Below, one piece after another: positions 53,754-63,628 of a stretch of DNA of 63,948 nt (its first letter is position 1; every line of letters starts with the position of its first letter). Made by a program: the position numbers and the translations under genes. This DNA is from Candidatus Syntrophosphaera thermopropionivorans (GTDB lineage Bacteria; Cloacimonadota; Cloacimonadia; Cloacimonadales; Cloacimonadaceae). The notes below the pieces were generated by a model, which worked only from the letters and a program-made list of their open reading frames with translations, did not search any database and was not told where the DNA came from. The stretch spans positions 1-63,948 of the forward strand of contig NZ_SMOG01000007.1 in assembly GCF_004353895.1 (NCBI RefSeq), read 5' to 3'.

Positions 53754-53793
53754 ATGTCCAACTGATGTCCAGCTCATGTCCGAAATCGGACAT
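53754..53793 (-). promoter_or_regulatory. 11-bp-phased ATGTCC repeats with palindrome
   Basis: ATGTCC occurs at 53754, 53765 and 53776, exactly 11 bp apart (one helical turn). The third copy opens a perfect palindrome ATGTCCGA-AA-TCGGACAT (53776-53793). This lies in the 301-base gap in front of nadE, which holds no gene. A protein binding one DNA face is likely. It does not match the NrtR or NiaR operators I know. Confidence 0.5.
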
Positions 53794-53891
53794 AAGCTCT
53801 ATATAAACTGGTTATTTATGGGATAAGAACAAGCTAAGGAACTAATAATCAATAATGGTGTACAAATGTCCTCCTCTGCACCAAAAAATAT

Positions 53892-55457
53892 TCAGGGATT
53901 ACCGACTGCGCAGACTTTAAAAAAAGCTTGAGAATTGTTTTCTGAATCTAAGATAAAAAAAGGATTGTTAGAAGAGCCAAGATATTCCCATATTCCACTG
54001 GGGTTCAATGAATAATAAATATTATAGGAGATATTATAAATCGGAGTTCCATCCAAAGCTTGATTAACAGGGTCCCAGTTTAGATATAATAAATCAGAGT
54101 TCTTTATAATTCTAACATTCTGCGGCACCTGGGGAATGCTCATATTTCTGTATTCATAAGCTCCAATATCAATATAATTTTCCATAATACGAGGGTTTCC
54201 CGCAAGGTCAAAAAGATAAAGCGAAATATCTGTAGATGGATTGCCACTATTCCTACAGGGTGAATTCTGATGTAATCGCCAATCTGCAGCTAAACCATCC
54301 AGATTCAGGCTGTTATCAATGGTTGGTTGAATAAATTGTGGATTTCCAGTTATATTGTGATTACCGTATTGACTGTCTTGCCAGGGTTCATTTTCCCAAC
54401 TAATATTAAAAGCTGCCAGACCATTTTCAATATCATTATAGTCAAAGAATTGACTGGGTCCGTCGGTTCTAATGCCAATTTGTCCCTGAGAACTGCTGTT
54501 TCCCCAGATAATATTATTATAGCAATCTGCATAGCCTCTAATATACAAACCTCCAGGACCTCCATTGGGATAATTTATGGTAGCAGAATTATTACAGATG
54601 GTATTATTTATAATAGAATTCCCAGAAGCATAAGATGAAGCAAAAAATCCACCACCTTGATGAGAAGTTCCATTATTGACAATAAGATTATTTAAGCAAA
54701 GATAATGACAATTATTTTTAAGAGCAATTCCACCTCCGCCATTTTGAGCATAATTATTGGAAAATTTACTGCAAATGATATAATGACTTCCTCCACAAAG
54801 AGTTATACCGCCTCCCATTTTTCCTGCACTGTTAGATTTAAAGGTGCAATGTTCTATATAGAGAGAAGTCTGATGGTTCAAATCTGGCAAAGAAGTAAAA
54901 ATAGCTCCTCCATCATAATTGGCTGAACAATTATAGAAAAAACAATTTTTTACTTTAAAACTACTATTCTTGGCATATAAAGCACCACCACTATCAGCTG
55001 TGGCATAACTGAAACAGCAATTTTCTATAAGTAATCTGGAACTATTCAAAACCCGGATTATGCCTCCATTTTTGTCCTGACTATCCTGCCTCGCATCTCC
55101 CCTGCTTAAAGAACAATAACGAAATATAGTAGAATCATTGCTGGAAGCTATGTCTTGCATAAGAATTCCACGCCACTTTTGTGTATTTGATGTGGTGCTG
55201 AATTTAATACTATCTGAGAAAGTGCCTATAGCCTGTAATCTACCCTGGATTTTTAAAGTATAATATCCCTGAAATTGTAATTCTACTCCGGGATTAAGTG
55301 TTAAACTTTCTCCCTCAGGAATGATTATATTGCCATTAATCAGATAAGGTGAACCTGCAACACTCCATACACCACTGACATTCCCTCCCGAAATAACTGT
55401 AGCTGCAGATAAAAAACAAGAAAAAAGTATCAACAAAACACTGCACAGACACCGCAT
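53892..55457 (-). CDS. Secreted right-handed beta-helix protein
   Basis: Start set at Met11 (MRCLCSVLLILFSCFLSAAT), with AAAGGA before it. 521 aa. Parallel-helix repeats rich in Asn and Gly (ILMQDIASSNDSTIFRYCSL, GGALYAKNSSFKVKNCFFYN, GGGIALKNNCHYLCLNN) resemble polysaccharide lyase or adhesin cores. The end (~430-521) is a fibronectin III-like domain (VPQNVRIIKNSDLLYLNWDPV). No sorting domain follows, so it may stay periplasmic or use another exit. Confidence 0.85.
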   Translation of the reverse strand: MRCLCSVLLILFSCFLSAATVISGGNVSGVWSVAGSPYLINGNIIIPEGESLTLNPGVELQFQGYYTLKIQGRLQAIGTFSDSIKFSTTSNTQKWRGILMQDIASSNDSTIFRYCSLSRGDARQDSQDKNGGIIRVLNSSRLLIENCCFSYATADSGGALYAKNSSFKVKNCFFYNCSANYDGGAIFTSLPDLNHQTSLYIEHCTFKSNSAGKMGGGITLCGGSHYIICSKFSNNYAQNGGGGIALKNNCHYLCLNNLIVNNGTSHQGGGFFASSYASGNSIINNTICNNSATINYPNGGPGGLYIRGYADCYNNIIWGNSSSQGQIGIRTDGPSQFFDYNDIENGLAAFNISWENEPWQDSQYGNHNITGNPQFIQPTIDNSLNLDGLAADWRLHQNSPCRNSGNPSTDISLYLFDLAGNPRIMENYIDIGAYEYRNMSIPQVPQNVRIIKNSDLLYLNWDPVNQALDGTPIYNISYNIYYSLNPSGIWEYLGSSNNPFFILDSENNSQAFFKVCAVGNP

Positions 55458-55638
55458 ATTTTTGTTCCTTTTTCCAAAATATTGCAATCCTTTAAAAAGA
55501 TAATTATATTTTTGTCAATTAAATTTTATAGTTTGAGTGTGTGGTAAAGGCAAAAAGTATCCCCAGAAAATCTGACAAACCAGCCTCCTTATTCTCCTGG
55601 TATCGCTTCATCTATTTACGAACTTTCTTAACTGAGGT

Positions 55639-56175
55639 TTAATAGGTTAGGGTACAAGGCTTTATCCCATACTTTAGCGCATCTTGAACCATTCTTATAC
55701 GATATCTCCTGACATCTTCCTTATCGCTAATGATTATGTTTTCTATATAGGTTTTCATAAAGGTTGCACTCGCTCTATCTGTCACAATAACTACCAATTA
55801 TATAGACTTTAATCTTATTCTTTATAAGTTTTCTTCTGTTCTTATTTATTATCTACGGGTTTGAGATACCTTTTCCCTTTACTAACCAGAAAGTTGTTTT
55901 AGCATTAGAGCGCACTTAGGATGTAAAGTAAGTTCACCACCACCTATGCGTACTCTATTTATTTTAGCTTTTTTTAAATTCTTTAAAAGGCAATTGAATA
56001 CTTCATCACTCATCATAGTTCTTGGATAGGGGAAAAGAGGGTTATTACAGTAGACACATTGTAAATCACAGGCATCGGTAAAATTCACAGAAAGTATAGG
56101 TGGTTTTGGTAGATCAGGTAATTTAAATGGATATTTTAATTGAATTAGTTTCTTTAATGGGATGCCCTTTTTCAA
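55639..56175 (-). pseudogene. Radical SAM remnant
   Basis: An open part of 97 aa (55882-56175) carries CDLQCVYC and GGGELTLHP, the SAM cluster and SAM-binding loop, then stops. Beyond stop codons and frame shifts, a coherent piece reappears in another frame (TDRASATFMKTYIENIII, then IRMVQDALKYGIKPCTLTY) before a stop at 55639. So a ~180-aa or longer enzyme has decayed. The rest of the barrel is missing. The 5' half has no clear ribosome binding site. Confidence 0.65.
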
Positions 56176-56204
56176 GGCATAAACTTTAAAATATATATAA
56201 TAAT

Positions 56205-56262
56205 AAGAATACGAAGCCCTCCAGGCGAAATCCTGAAACTTGTTAAATTCGTATTCTTTTTT
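56205..56262. terminator. Two-stem bidirectional terminator
   Basis: Outer stem AAGAATACGAA / TTCGTATTCTT (56205-56215, 56248-56258) encloses a short inner stem CAGG / CCTG. It is followed by T-runs on both strands. It ends the subtilisin-like gene about 110 bases after its stop. Confidence 0.65.
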
Positions 56263-56367
56263 ATTTTCTATAATCTATATTTGATTTCTACTCTATGAAA
56301 TTTACCGAAGCCTTTTTATAATGTAATTAAAATGAAGACTCCATTATTATTTTTAAAATTTATTTTT

Positions 56368-59300
56368 TTACTTCATCAATATCATTTTGCGTGTGGCTGA
56401 GAATTTTCCAGAACGCATATGATAGTAATAGATACCACTGCTGACAGGTGAACCCTTCTGGTCTGTCCCATTCCAGGCAATCTGATGAAAACCTGCAGGG
56501 TATTCAGTATTTACAAGATTTTTAACCAGTTGTCCTTTTTGATTGTAGATATCCAGAGTCACCAGACCAGGGGTAGCTAATTCAAATCTAATTGTGGTTT
56601 CAGGATTAAATGGATTAGGATAATTGCCATACAAAGTAGTAACTAATTGAGGAACAGTATAATCATTATTAGGAGTGGCTTGATAAATATTTCCACTGCG
56701 ATTCCAGGTTCCCAGATAGCAATACCATTCATAAGATTGAGCGGGACGCTTCACATCTATTACATAGATAGATTCATCGTTTGGAATCACGATATCAATA
56801 TCTCCATCTCTATCTATATCAGTCAAAGCAGCAGATACTTTTATATTACCACCAATCGGAATAGGGAAATTAGGAGATTCAGTGCCATCAACTCTAACGC
56901 TATGCAAATAGCCATCGGAATCTCCAAAAATAATTCCAGCATAGTTATCACCATCAAACCGAGCTACAACGGGAGTGCATTCTACAGATTGATTGATAGA
57001 AAGAGGTGTATTGGGATAATCTGCTCCAGAAGGAGTGATTACATTAATATTGCCTGAGGCAGTAATCACAATTATTTCTTTTGTTCCGTTATTATCCACA
57101 TCAGCTACCACAGCACCAGTCTTGATTTGTCCCCCTAAATTTTTTTGGAAAAGCAAGGTTCCATCGTGATTATAAGCCAGAACATTACCAGTAGCGGTAG
57201 TTGTAACTATGATTTCAGGATAATTATCATCATCCAGATTAGCGATGGTTATAGGATTTTGAGAACCTCCTTGCATAGAAACCGGGAAGCCGGGTATATT
57301 TTGAGCATTAGTGCTATTGATTGCATTTAAATTGCCAGTCATAGTTGCGACAATTATTTCATGATGTCCATCTCCATTTAAATCACCAATAGCAGGAATT
57401 CCAAGACAAATACCCTGCGCTGAAACTGGGAAATTAGGATAAGCAGTGCCATCCGGATTGAGAACAACAATATTTCCAGTCTGGGTGAGAGCAATTATTT
57501 GCTGAGAATCATCCATAGCAAGGGAAGCGATAACAGGTCCATTACGAAGAATTCCACCTGAGGGAACCGACCAGAGAATGGTTCCGTGCTGATTGAAAAG
57601 CACGATGTCATTATTTTGCAAACAGGCTGCAAATTCTAAAGCACCATCATAATTCACATCTCCCATTGCCAGTGAACCAATGATGGCAGAACCCAAATTG
57701 AGAGGAAATCCTTCCAGTTCGGTTCTTCCATCAGGTTTTAAGATATGCACAATTCCGGTTGGTTCTGAAACGACTATCTCTTTATCCGAGTTAGAGTCCA
57801 AATTATATATTATAGGACTGGAAGTAGAAGCTCCACTGAAATTTAGGGGCCAACCCACTTGATTCAAAGTGAGTGGTATATTAAGAGGAAGGACTCTGTT
57901 ATAGGGATAATCAGCAGATTGATTGGCGGTTACCGTAAGTTCAAAAGGAATAGGTTCTGAAGGTAATGTGGCGACTGTTTGAAAAATGAAAGGTTGATTA
58001 TTATTCCACATAGTACTACCGGCAATTATAGTTCCATAATTAGCAGTATTTTCTATAATTGTGACCCCAGGATAAGTAGTAGAAAGAGTAACACTAAGGT
58101 TTTGTGCATCCAACCAGGCAAGACCAGTGTAAGGGTCTATATAATTATTCAAGGAAACTTTTAGCTTTATAGTCTCTCCAGGATTAGGAATGCCATCACC
58201 GTCACCCTGGATTTCTTCCAGTGAGTAATCTTCAATGGTTATATAGGGAATCTTATCATACATAGTAGCGGCAAAGGCATTTACTCTTCCCGCACCAAGC
58301 ATTCCTACATAATCAGGATTTTTGTCATAAATATAATCAGCGGTATGCATTACTCTTTGCATTAACTGTTGAGGGGTCAATTCAGGATTTAGAGCTTTAA
58401 CCAATGCACAGACACCTGCGACAATAGGTGAAGCCATAGAAGTGCCACTATTGGATTCATAACCGTTGTTAGCGATAATTGTAGAAAGGATATTTTCTCC
58501 TGGAGCGCAGATATCAATGGTTGCACCATAATCAGAAAAACTGGATTTAATATCATTGCGTCCCGTTGATGCCACGCAGAATGCATTGGTGCAATCTGCA
58601 GGATAATCCTGATAAGAACTATTATGTTCAGTATTTTCATTTCCAGCCGCAGTGACCACTAAAGCACCGAGATTGGTAACATAATTAACAATAGAATTGG
58701 GGTAAGCTCCATTTCCAACGCTTCCCCAGCTGGCATTGATGATATCTGCTCCCACTTCTCCAGCATATTTAACCTGGTCATAGGCAAAAGAAATACCCTG
58801 TGATGGAGAGGAATCTGGAGCGCCTTTGCAGATGATTAGTGAAACTATTGGTGAGGTTCCAACCACTCCTATGGCATTATTTCCAACTGCTCCAGCACAG
58901 CCAGCAACATGAGTGCCATGATAATTGCTTGCATAATTCTGAATAGGATTATTATCATTAGTATAAAAATCCCAGCCAACCAGGTCATCTATTTTATTTC
59001 CACCTTCTCCAGCATCAATTCCATCACCACCGGATATAGTACCAGCATCCCAATTAATAGTCATACCGGGAGCTTCAGCAGGATTAATCCAGATATTACC
59101 CCGAAGGTCAGGATGATTCCATTTCACACCAGAATCGGTTATAGCAACTTTAACATTATGAGAACCCTGGATATAATCCCAAGCGTCATAACTTCTGATA
59201 ACATCATGGACATATTGTTGGGTGATAAGAGGGTCATCGGGAACAAACTTGCTGCGAACAATACCTTCCAATTCAGCGTAAATAAGGTTTTTATCATTAG

Positions 59301-59649
59301 ATAAAGCTTCCACTGCTTCATCTATATTATCATCAGATGCTAAAGTTAAGCGATAGGTGTTTTGAAGATATAAGCCGTTGTCATTCCAGGTGGGATCTTT
59401 AACATAGGGATGCATCTGTTGCATATCTACTATTCTATACTCCAGAGCGAGCTTATCAAAGGAGGAGATACCAGTTTGAACAACACCTTCATTTTTAGTA
59501 AAATCAATTTTTCCAGTATCATTACCAATAGCTGTTTTAGTAAAGCATACTATAATAGATTTTGAGACGAAATAATCAGGATCAAATTTAATGGCAAAGA
59601 TAGCTGTTATTGCCACTATAAGAGAGATGATAATAATAAATCTTTTCAT
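56368..59649 (-). CDS. Secreted subtilisin-like protease with FG-GAP repeats and sorting domain
   Basis: Start set at Met20 of the open frame (MKRFIIIISLIVAITAIFA) behind GAGGT; 1093 aa. S8 catalytic words in order: AITDSGVKWNHPDL (Asp), NYHGTHVAGCAGA (His), NSGTSMASPIVAGVCAL (Ser). After the protease comes a long series of FG-GAP/VCBS-like repeats (GDVNYDGALEFAA, GDLNGDGHHEIIVATMTG, ANLDDDNYPEIIVTT) typical of surface propellers, then the sorting domain NYPNPFNPETTIRFELATP, KGQLVKNLVN, SGIYYYHM, RKMILMK. A surface or released protease; substrate unknown. Confidence 0.93.
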   Translation of the reverse strand: MKRFIIIISLIVAITAIFAIKFDPDYFVSKSIIVCFTKTAIGNDTGKIDFTKNEGVVQTGISSFDKLALEYRIVDMQQMHPYVKDPTWNDNGLYLQNTYRLTLASDDNIDEAVEALSNDKNLIYAELEGIVRSKFVPDDPLITQQYVHDVIRSYDAWDYIQGSHNVKVAITDSGVKWNHPDLRGNIWINPAEAPGMTINWDAGTISGGDGIDAGEGGNKIDDLVGWDFYTNDNNPIQNYASNYHGTHVAGCAGAVGNNAIGVVGTSPIVSLIICKGAPDSSPSQGISFAYDQVKYAGEVGADIINASWGSVGNGAYPNSIVNYVTNLGALVVTAAGNENTEHNSSYQDYPADCTNAFCVASTGRNDIKSSFSDYGATIDICAPGENILSTIIANNGYESNSGTSMASPIVAGVCALVKALNPELTPQQLMQRVMHTADYIYDKNPDYVGMLGAGRVNAFAATMYDKIPYITIEDYSLEEIQGDGDGIPNPGETIKLKVSLNNYIDPYTGLAWLDAQNLSVTLSTTYPGVTIIENTANYGTIIAGSTMWNNNQPFIFQTVATLPSEPIPFELTVTANQSADYPYNRVLPLNIPLTLNQVGWPLNFSGASTSSPIIYNLDSNSDKEIVVSEPTGIVHILKPDGRTELEGFPLNLGSAIIGSLAMGDVNYDGALEFAACLQNNDIVLFNQHGTILWSVPSGGILRNGPVIASLAMDDSQQIIALTQTGNIVVLNPDGTAYPNFPVSAQGICLGIPAIGDLNGDGHHEIIVATMTGNLNAINSTNAQNIPGFPVSMQGGSQNPITIANLDDDNYPEIIVTTTATGNVLAYNHDGTLLFQKNLGGQIKTGAVVADVDNNGTKEIIVITASGNINVITPSGADYPNTPLSINQSVECTPVVARFDGDNYAGIIFGDSDGYLHSVRVDGTESPNFPIPIGGNIKVSAALTDIDRDGDIDIVIPNDESIYVIDVKRPAQSYEWYCYLGTWNRSGNIYQATPNNDYTVPQLVTTLYGNYPNPFNPETTIRFELATPGLVTLDIYNQKGQLVKNLVNTEYPAGFHQIAWNGTDQKGSPVSSGIYYYHMRSGKFSATRKMILMK

Positions 59650-59731
59650 TTTTACCTCGGGAAAATGGTTTATAAACTTCATAATTAAAATAGATGTTTT
59701 AGTCAATCCTTAAAATTATCATTGTAGCTCA

Positions 59732-61858
59732 TCAGTACAGGATAAGTTTTTCTTTTTCAGCGTATTGACGAAAGTAAATGTCTTTAATTAAACTATTTTG
59801 GGGATTTATTAATTCTGGGTCTTGAGCTATAATCTGGAAGGCATCTTTACGTGCTAATTTAAGGATTGGCTGATCGGAAAATAAATTGGCAAATTTGAAA
59901 TGAGGTAAACCGGATTGTTCTGTGCCGAAGATTTCTCCTGGTCCTCTTAATTCCAGATCCTTTTCTGCTATGAGGAAACCATCTGTAGTAGAGGCTAAAG
60001 TGGCAAGTCTTTCTCTCGCTATATTAGTCGCAGGCATATGTTCTATAAGATAGCAATAAGCTTGTTGTCCACCTCTTCCAACTCTACCTCTGAGTTGATG
60101 TAATTGAGCTAAACCAAAACGTTCTGCGTGTTCAACTATCATTACCGTGGCATTAGGAATATCAAGTCCTACTTCAATAACTGTAGTAGAGACCAGAATT
60201 TTTATTTCTCCATCTTTGAAACGACGCATTATATCTTCTTTTTCCTTAGAAGACATTTTCCCATGGATAAGAATGCAGGAGTATTGAGGGAATATTTTAG
60301 TAGATATATAATGATGCATTCTTTGAGCATCCAAGAGGTCAACCTTATCAGATTCTTCAATGAGAGGACAGACAATATATACCTGTCTTCCTTTTTCCAG
60401 TTCTTTTGCCACTTCTTTATAGACCAGATCAATTTTTTGACTGGAACGGATGAGGGTTGTGACTGGGATACGATTAGGTGGAAGTTCATCAATAATACTA
60501 ACTTCCAGGTCTCCATAAACAGTGAGAGAAAGGGAACGGGGAATGGGAGTAGCACTTAGATAGAGTAAGTCTGGATGTTTGTGTTTTCGGGCTAAAGCAG
60601 CTCTTTGTTGAACTCCAAAACGATGTTGTTCATCAATAGCAACAAAACCTAATTTATCAAAAGAGATTTCGCGCTGGATAAGTGCGTGAGTGCCAATAAT
60701 GATATCCGCATTTCCTTCTCTTATATCGGTTTTTGTTTGTTCTTTACCTTTATAGGTTCCCCCTTTTAGCAATGCTACTTTTACTGGTAAACCTTCTAAT
60801 AATCTGGTGATATTATGGTAATGTTGATCTGCCAGTATTTCTGTGGGAGCCATAAGTGCAGCTTGATAACCATTTTCAACAGCCAAAAGCATAGCAAAGA
60901 GGGTAACAATAGTTTTTCCCGAACCGACATCACCTTGAAGTAAACGAGACATCTGTTTATCCGAGGTCATATCAGCAAAAATCTCATTTATAACACGTAT
61001 TTGAGCATTAGTCAGTTTAAAGGGGAGCTTATGATATAGCTGAGCTGTAAGTTGTCTTTTATTCTCAAAACGGATACCTTTAATTTCTTCCATGTGATAA
61101 TGTTTATGTCGTGCCCAGAGTAGTTGAGAATAGAAGAATTCTTCATAGACAAATCTTTTATGTATCTCATCAAGTTCTTCTGGATGGAGTGAGAAATGCA
61201 TCTTTTGCAAGGCAATTTTCCGGGGAAGAAAGCCATATTTGGCAAGGACAAACTCAGGTAGATTTTCTTCAATTTTATCCACATATTCTTCAAAAGCATT
61301 ATAGATGATACGACGGAAGAATTTTTGAGTTAGATTCCCGGTTAAAGGATACACCGGCAGGTATTCTCTCTTTTTCCAGAAGTCACTCTCTTCTTCTTCA
61401 TTTACAAATTCAATTTCGGGATGCATTAGCTGGAGTTGTCCATTATATTCTGAAAGAGTACCAGAAACCCAGAGTAAATTTCCTGGTTTGAATTTTTGGC
61501 TGTAATCTTTAGGATAATTGAACCAGGTGCAGATTAAAGTAGAATGTCCATCGCTCACTCCAACATTAAGCATATATTTCCCATTTTTGGTAGATTTTTC
61601 ATTGACCCAGGATATCATTGTGGTCATCGCAATGCTATCTCCAGGATTAAGCTCAAAAATAGCTGGTTCAATTTTACGATGGATATAATCACGAGGAAAA
61701 TACTCAAATAAATCCATTACCGTATTAATACCAATTTTAGCAAGCTGTTTGGCACGTGCTTCTCCTACACCCTTAATAAATTTAACAGGAGTGGATGTAT
61801 CTTTTATATATGCCTTTATGTCCTTTTTATCCATATAGACATAATGTTGAAATGACAT
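59732..61858 (-). CDS. recG: ATP-dependent DNA helicase RecG
   Basis: 708 aa. N-terminal wedge (OB) domain with FEYFPRDYIHR, helicase Walker A GDVGSGKT, DEQH box DEQHRFGVQQR, SATPIPRSLSLT, and the RecG-specific TVIEVGLDIPNATVMIVEHAERFGLAQLHQLRGRVGRG. It drives branch migration at stalled forks. A start at Met9 is possible; the first Met lacks a clear ribosome binding site. Confidence 0.97.
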   Translation of the reverse strand: MSFQHYVYMDKKDIKAYIKDTSTPVKFIKGVGEARAKQLAKIGINTVMDLFEYFPRDYIHRKIEPAIFELNPGDSIAMTTMISWVNEKSTKNGKYMLNVGVSDGHSTLICTWFNYPKDYSQKFKPGNLLWVSGTLSEYNGQLQLMHPEIEFVNEEEESDFWKKREYLPVYPLTGNLTQKFFRRIIYNAFEEYVDKIEENLPEFVLAKYGFLPRKIALQKMHFSLHPEELDEIHKRFVYEEFFYSQLLWARHKHYHMEEIKGIRFENKRQLTAQLYHKLPFKLTNAQIRVINEIFADMTSDKQMSRLLQGDVGSGKTIVTLFAMLLAVENGYQAALMAPTEILADQHYHNITRLLEGLPVKVALLKGGTYKGKEQTKTDIREGNADIIIGTHALIQREISFDKLGFVAIDEQHRFGVQQRAALARKHKHPDLLYLSATPIPRSLSLTVYGDLEVSIIDELPPNRIPVTTLIRSSQKIDLVYKEVAKELEKGRQVYIVCPLIEESDKVDLLDAQRMHHYISTKIFPQYSCILIHGKMSSKEKEDIMRRFKDGEIKILVSTTVIEVGLDIPNATVMIVEHAERFGLAQLHQLRGRVGRGGQQAYCYLIEHMPATNIARERLATLASTTDGFLIAEKDLELRGPGEIFGTEQSGLPHFKFANLFSDQPILKLARKDAFQIIAQDPELINPQNSLIKDIYFRQYAEKEKLILY

Positions 61859-61939
61859 TTTTTGTCAATATCTGCAGGAATTCAGCAGGGTCACTGGTAT
61901 AATTAAGCATATAATACTTTTATAAGAGTGATTTTTTTC

Positions 61940-61957
61940 TTGACCACAATGCGTCAA
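61940..61957 (+). promoter_or_regulatory. TTGAC-N8-GTCAA dyad upstream of htrA
   Basis: A perfect 5-bp inverted repeat with an 8-base spacer, 96 bases before the htrA start. TTGACC could also be a -35 element. Downstream lie three TATAAGT words (about 61977-62003). A stress regulator site is plausible, unproven. Confidence 0.3.
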
Positions 61958-62052
61958 AAGATAGAGAGGTAACTTCATATAAGTGTATAAGTTTTTATAA
62001 GTTAGACAAATAGAAAGTACAAAGTTATTATCATATTGAGAAGGAGAATACT

Positions 62053-63570
62053 ATGAAAATCGGGAAGAAGCTTATACCTATAATCCTGATAGCGATTGTA
62101 GCGTCCTGTGCTTTTGCCAAGACAGGTGGTACAGAACCCCCCCAACTGTCTACTTCCAAAAATCAAAGCTCAATGTTTGTGAATGACGAGGGGATTAATC
62201 CTGTAGTTAAAGTCGTGCGTGATGTCAGAGAATCCGTGGTGCAGATAAAAGTAGAGGCAAAAGTTAATGTGCCCGCAATTACCAATCCATTCTTTGATGA
62301 CCCTCTATTCAAATATTTCTTTCCAGAGATTCCGAGGGAAATGCAGAGAAAGATAACTTCTATGGGTAGTGGTTTTATTTATGAATTCAATCCACAAACC
62401 AGGGAAGCCTATATTATGACCAATAATCATGTGGTGGAAAAAGGTAAGGAAGGGACAATCACTGTTACCCTTGCAGATAAGATTAATTATACTGCAGAAG
62501 TAGTAGGTTTGGATCCAAGCACGGATGTAGCGGTCATTAAGATTAAGGTTAAAGAAGGGGAGAAAGTTACTATTGCGCCCTTAGGAGATTCTTCCAAACT
62601 GGAGATTGGAGAATGGGCAATTGCTATTGGAAATCCTTTTGGAGATGTAGGTCTGGATAGAACGGTTACTTTAGGAGTTATTTCCGCTATAGGAAGGTCA
62701 AATTTAAATTTTGGAACCAATTCTCCTATTTATCAAGATTATATACAGACTGATGCAGCGATCAATCCTGGTAATAGTGGTGGACCTCTTTTAAATATAA
62801 ATGGAGAGGTGATAGGAATTAATTCAGCTATTACCAGCACCAGCGGTGGAAATATCGGAATTGGTTTTGCTATTCCCATAAATTTAGCTAAGCGAGTGGT
62901 AGAAGACCTGGTAGCTACAGGGAAGGTTACTCGTGCTTATATAGGTATTTTACCACAAGAAATAACAGCTGACTTAATGGAAGCTTTTGACCTTTCCGAA
63001 GTTTCAGGGGTGCTTGTAGCAAAAGTGGAGAAGGATTCTCCCGCAGATAAAGCTGGAATTCAAGTGGGCGATGTGATTATTGAATTCAATGGCGAAAAAG
63101 TGCCCAATGTATCCAAATTTCGTATTGCCGTTGCAACTTCTAAACCAGGAGTTCAGGTTCCCGTTAAAGTAATCCGAAATAAAGATACTTTAACTCTACA
63201 TATCACCTTGGATGTTTATCCAGAAGATAAATTAGCCAGCACAGAAAAATCTACTAAAGCTGATACCAACGCAGGTATAACCGTTGTTTCAATTGATAGT
63301 CCTTATGCAAGACAAAACAACATTAAAGCTGATCGGGGTGTGGTAGTTAGTGCAGTTGCACCAGATACACCAGCTGCTCGTGCCGGAATCCAGCCTGGTT
63401 ATATCATTTTAAAAGTTGGAAATACCGAAGTTAATAGCCCAGAAGAATACAATGCTGCTATGGAAAATGCGATAAAGACAATGAAAGAAAAATCAAGTAA
63501 TACCATTGTTCTTTATGTGCAGGACCGCAGCAAAAATGAACAGTTTGTAGTGCTGCGTTTCAATAGTTAA
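62053..63570 (+). CDS. htrA: HtrA/DegP periplasmic serine protease
   Basis: 505 aa from ATG 62053 behind GAAGGAG. Signal peptide ends SCAFA. Trypsin-like triad: His in IMTNNHVVEK, Asp in DPSTDVAVIKI, Ser in INPGNSGGPLLN. Two PDZ domains follow (YIGILPQEIT with SPADKAGIQVGDVIIEFNG; GVVVSAVAPDTPAARAGIQPG). A periplasmic quality-control protease and chaperone of the outer membrane. Confidence 0.96.
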   Translation: MKIGKKLIPIILIAIVASCAFAKTGGTEPPQLSTSKNQSSMFVNDEGINPVVKVVRDVRESVVQIKVEAKVNVPAITNPFFDDPLFKYFFPEIPREMQRKITSMGSGFIYEFNPQTREAYIMTNNHVVEKGKEGTITVTLADKINYTAEVVGLDPSTDVAVIKIKVKEGEKVTIAPLGDSSKLEIGEWAIAIGNPFGDVGLDRTVTLGVISAIGRSNLNFGTNSPIYQDYIQTDAAINPGNSGGPLLNINGEVIGINSAITSTSGGNIGIGFAIPINLAKRVVEDLVATGKVTRAYIGILPQEITADLMEAFDLSEVSGVLVAKVEKDSPADKAGIQVGDVIIEFNGEKVPNVSKFRIAVATSKPGVQVPVKVIRNKDTLTLHITLDVYPEDKLASTEKSTKADTNAGITVVSIDSPYARQNNIKADRGVVVSAVAPDTPAARAGIQPGYIILKVGNTEVNSPEEYNAAMENAIKTMKEKSSNTIVLYVQDRSKNEQFVVLRFNS

Positions 63571-63587
63571 CTTACCAATAGACAATT

Positions 63588-63618
63588 AAAAAGCTCCATC
63601 TGAATGATGGAGCTTTTT
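63588..63618 (+). terminator. htrA terminator
   Basis: 10-bp stem AAGCTCCATC / GATGGAGCTT (63591-63600, 63606-63615) with a 5-base loop and eight T in all. Confidence 0.93.
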
Positions 63619-63628
63619 TTTAAAATAG

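Noticed and set aside
54327-54638. 103-aa frame antisense to the beta-helix gene
   Set aside because: Composition mirrors the Asn/Ile repeats of the real gene on the other strand; no start signal.
56205-56258. Miniature transposon (inverted ends around 32 bases)
   Set aside because: The stem is followed by T-runs on both strands and sits where a terminator is needed; no target duplication and no second copy in the window.
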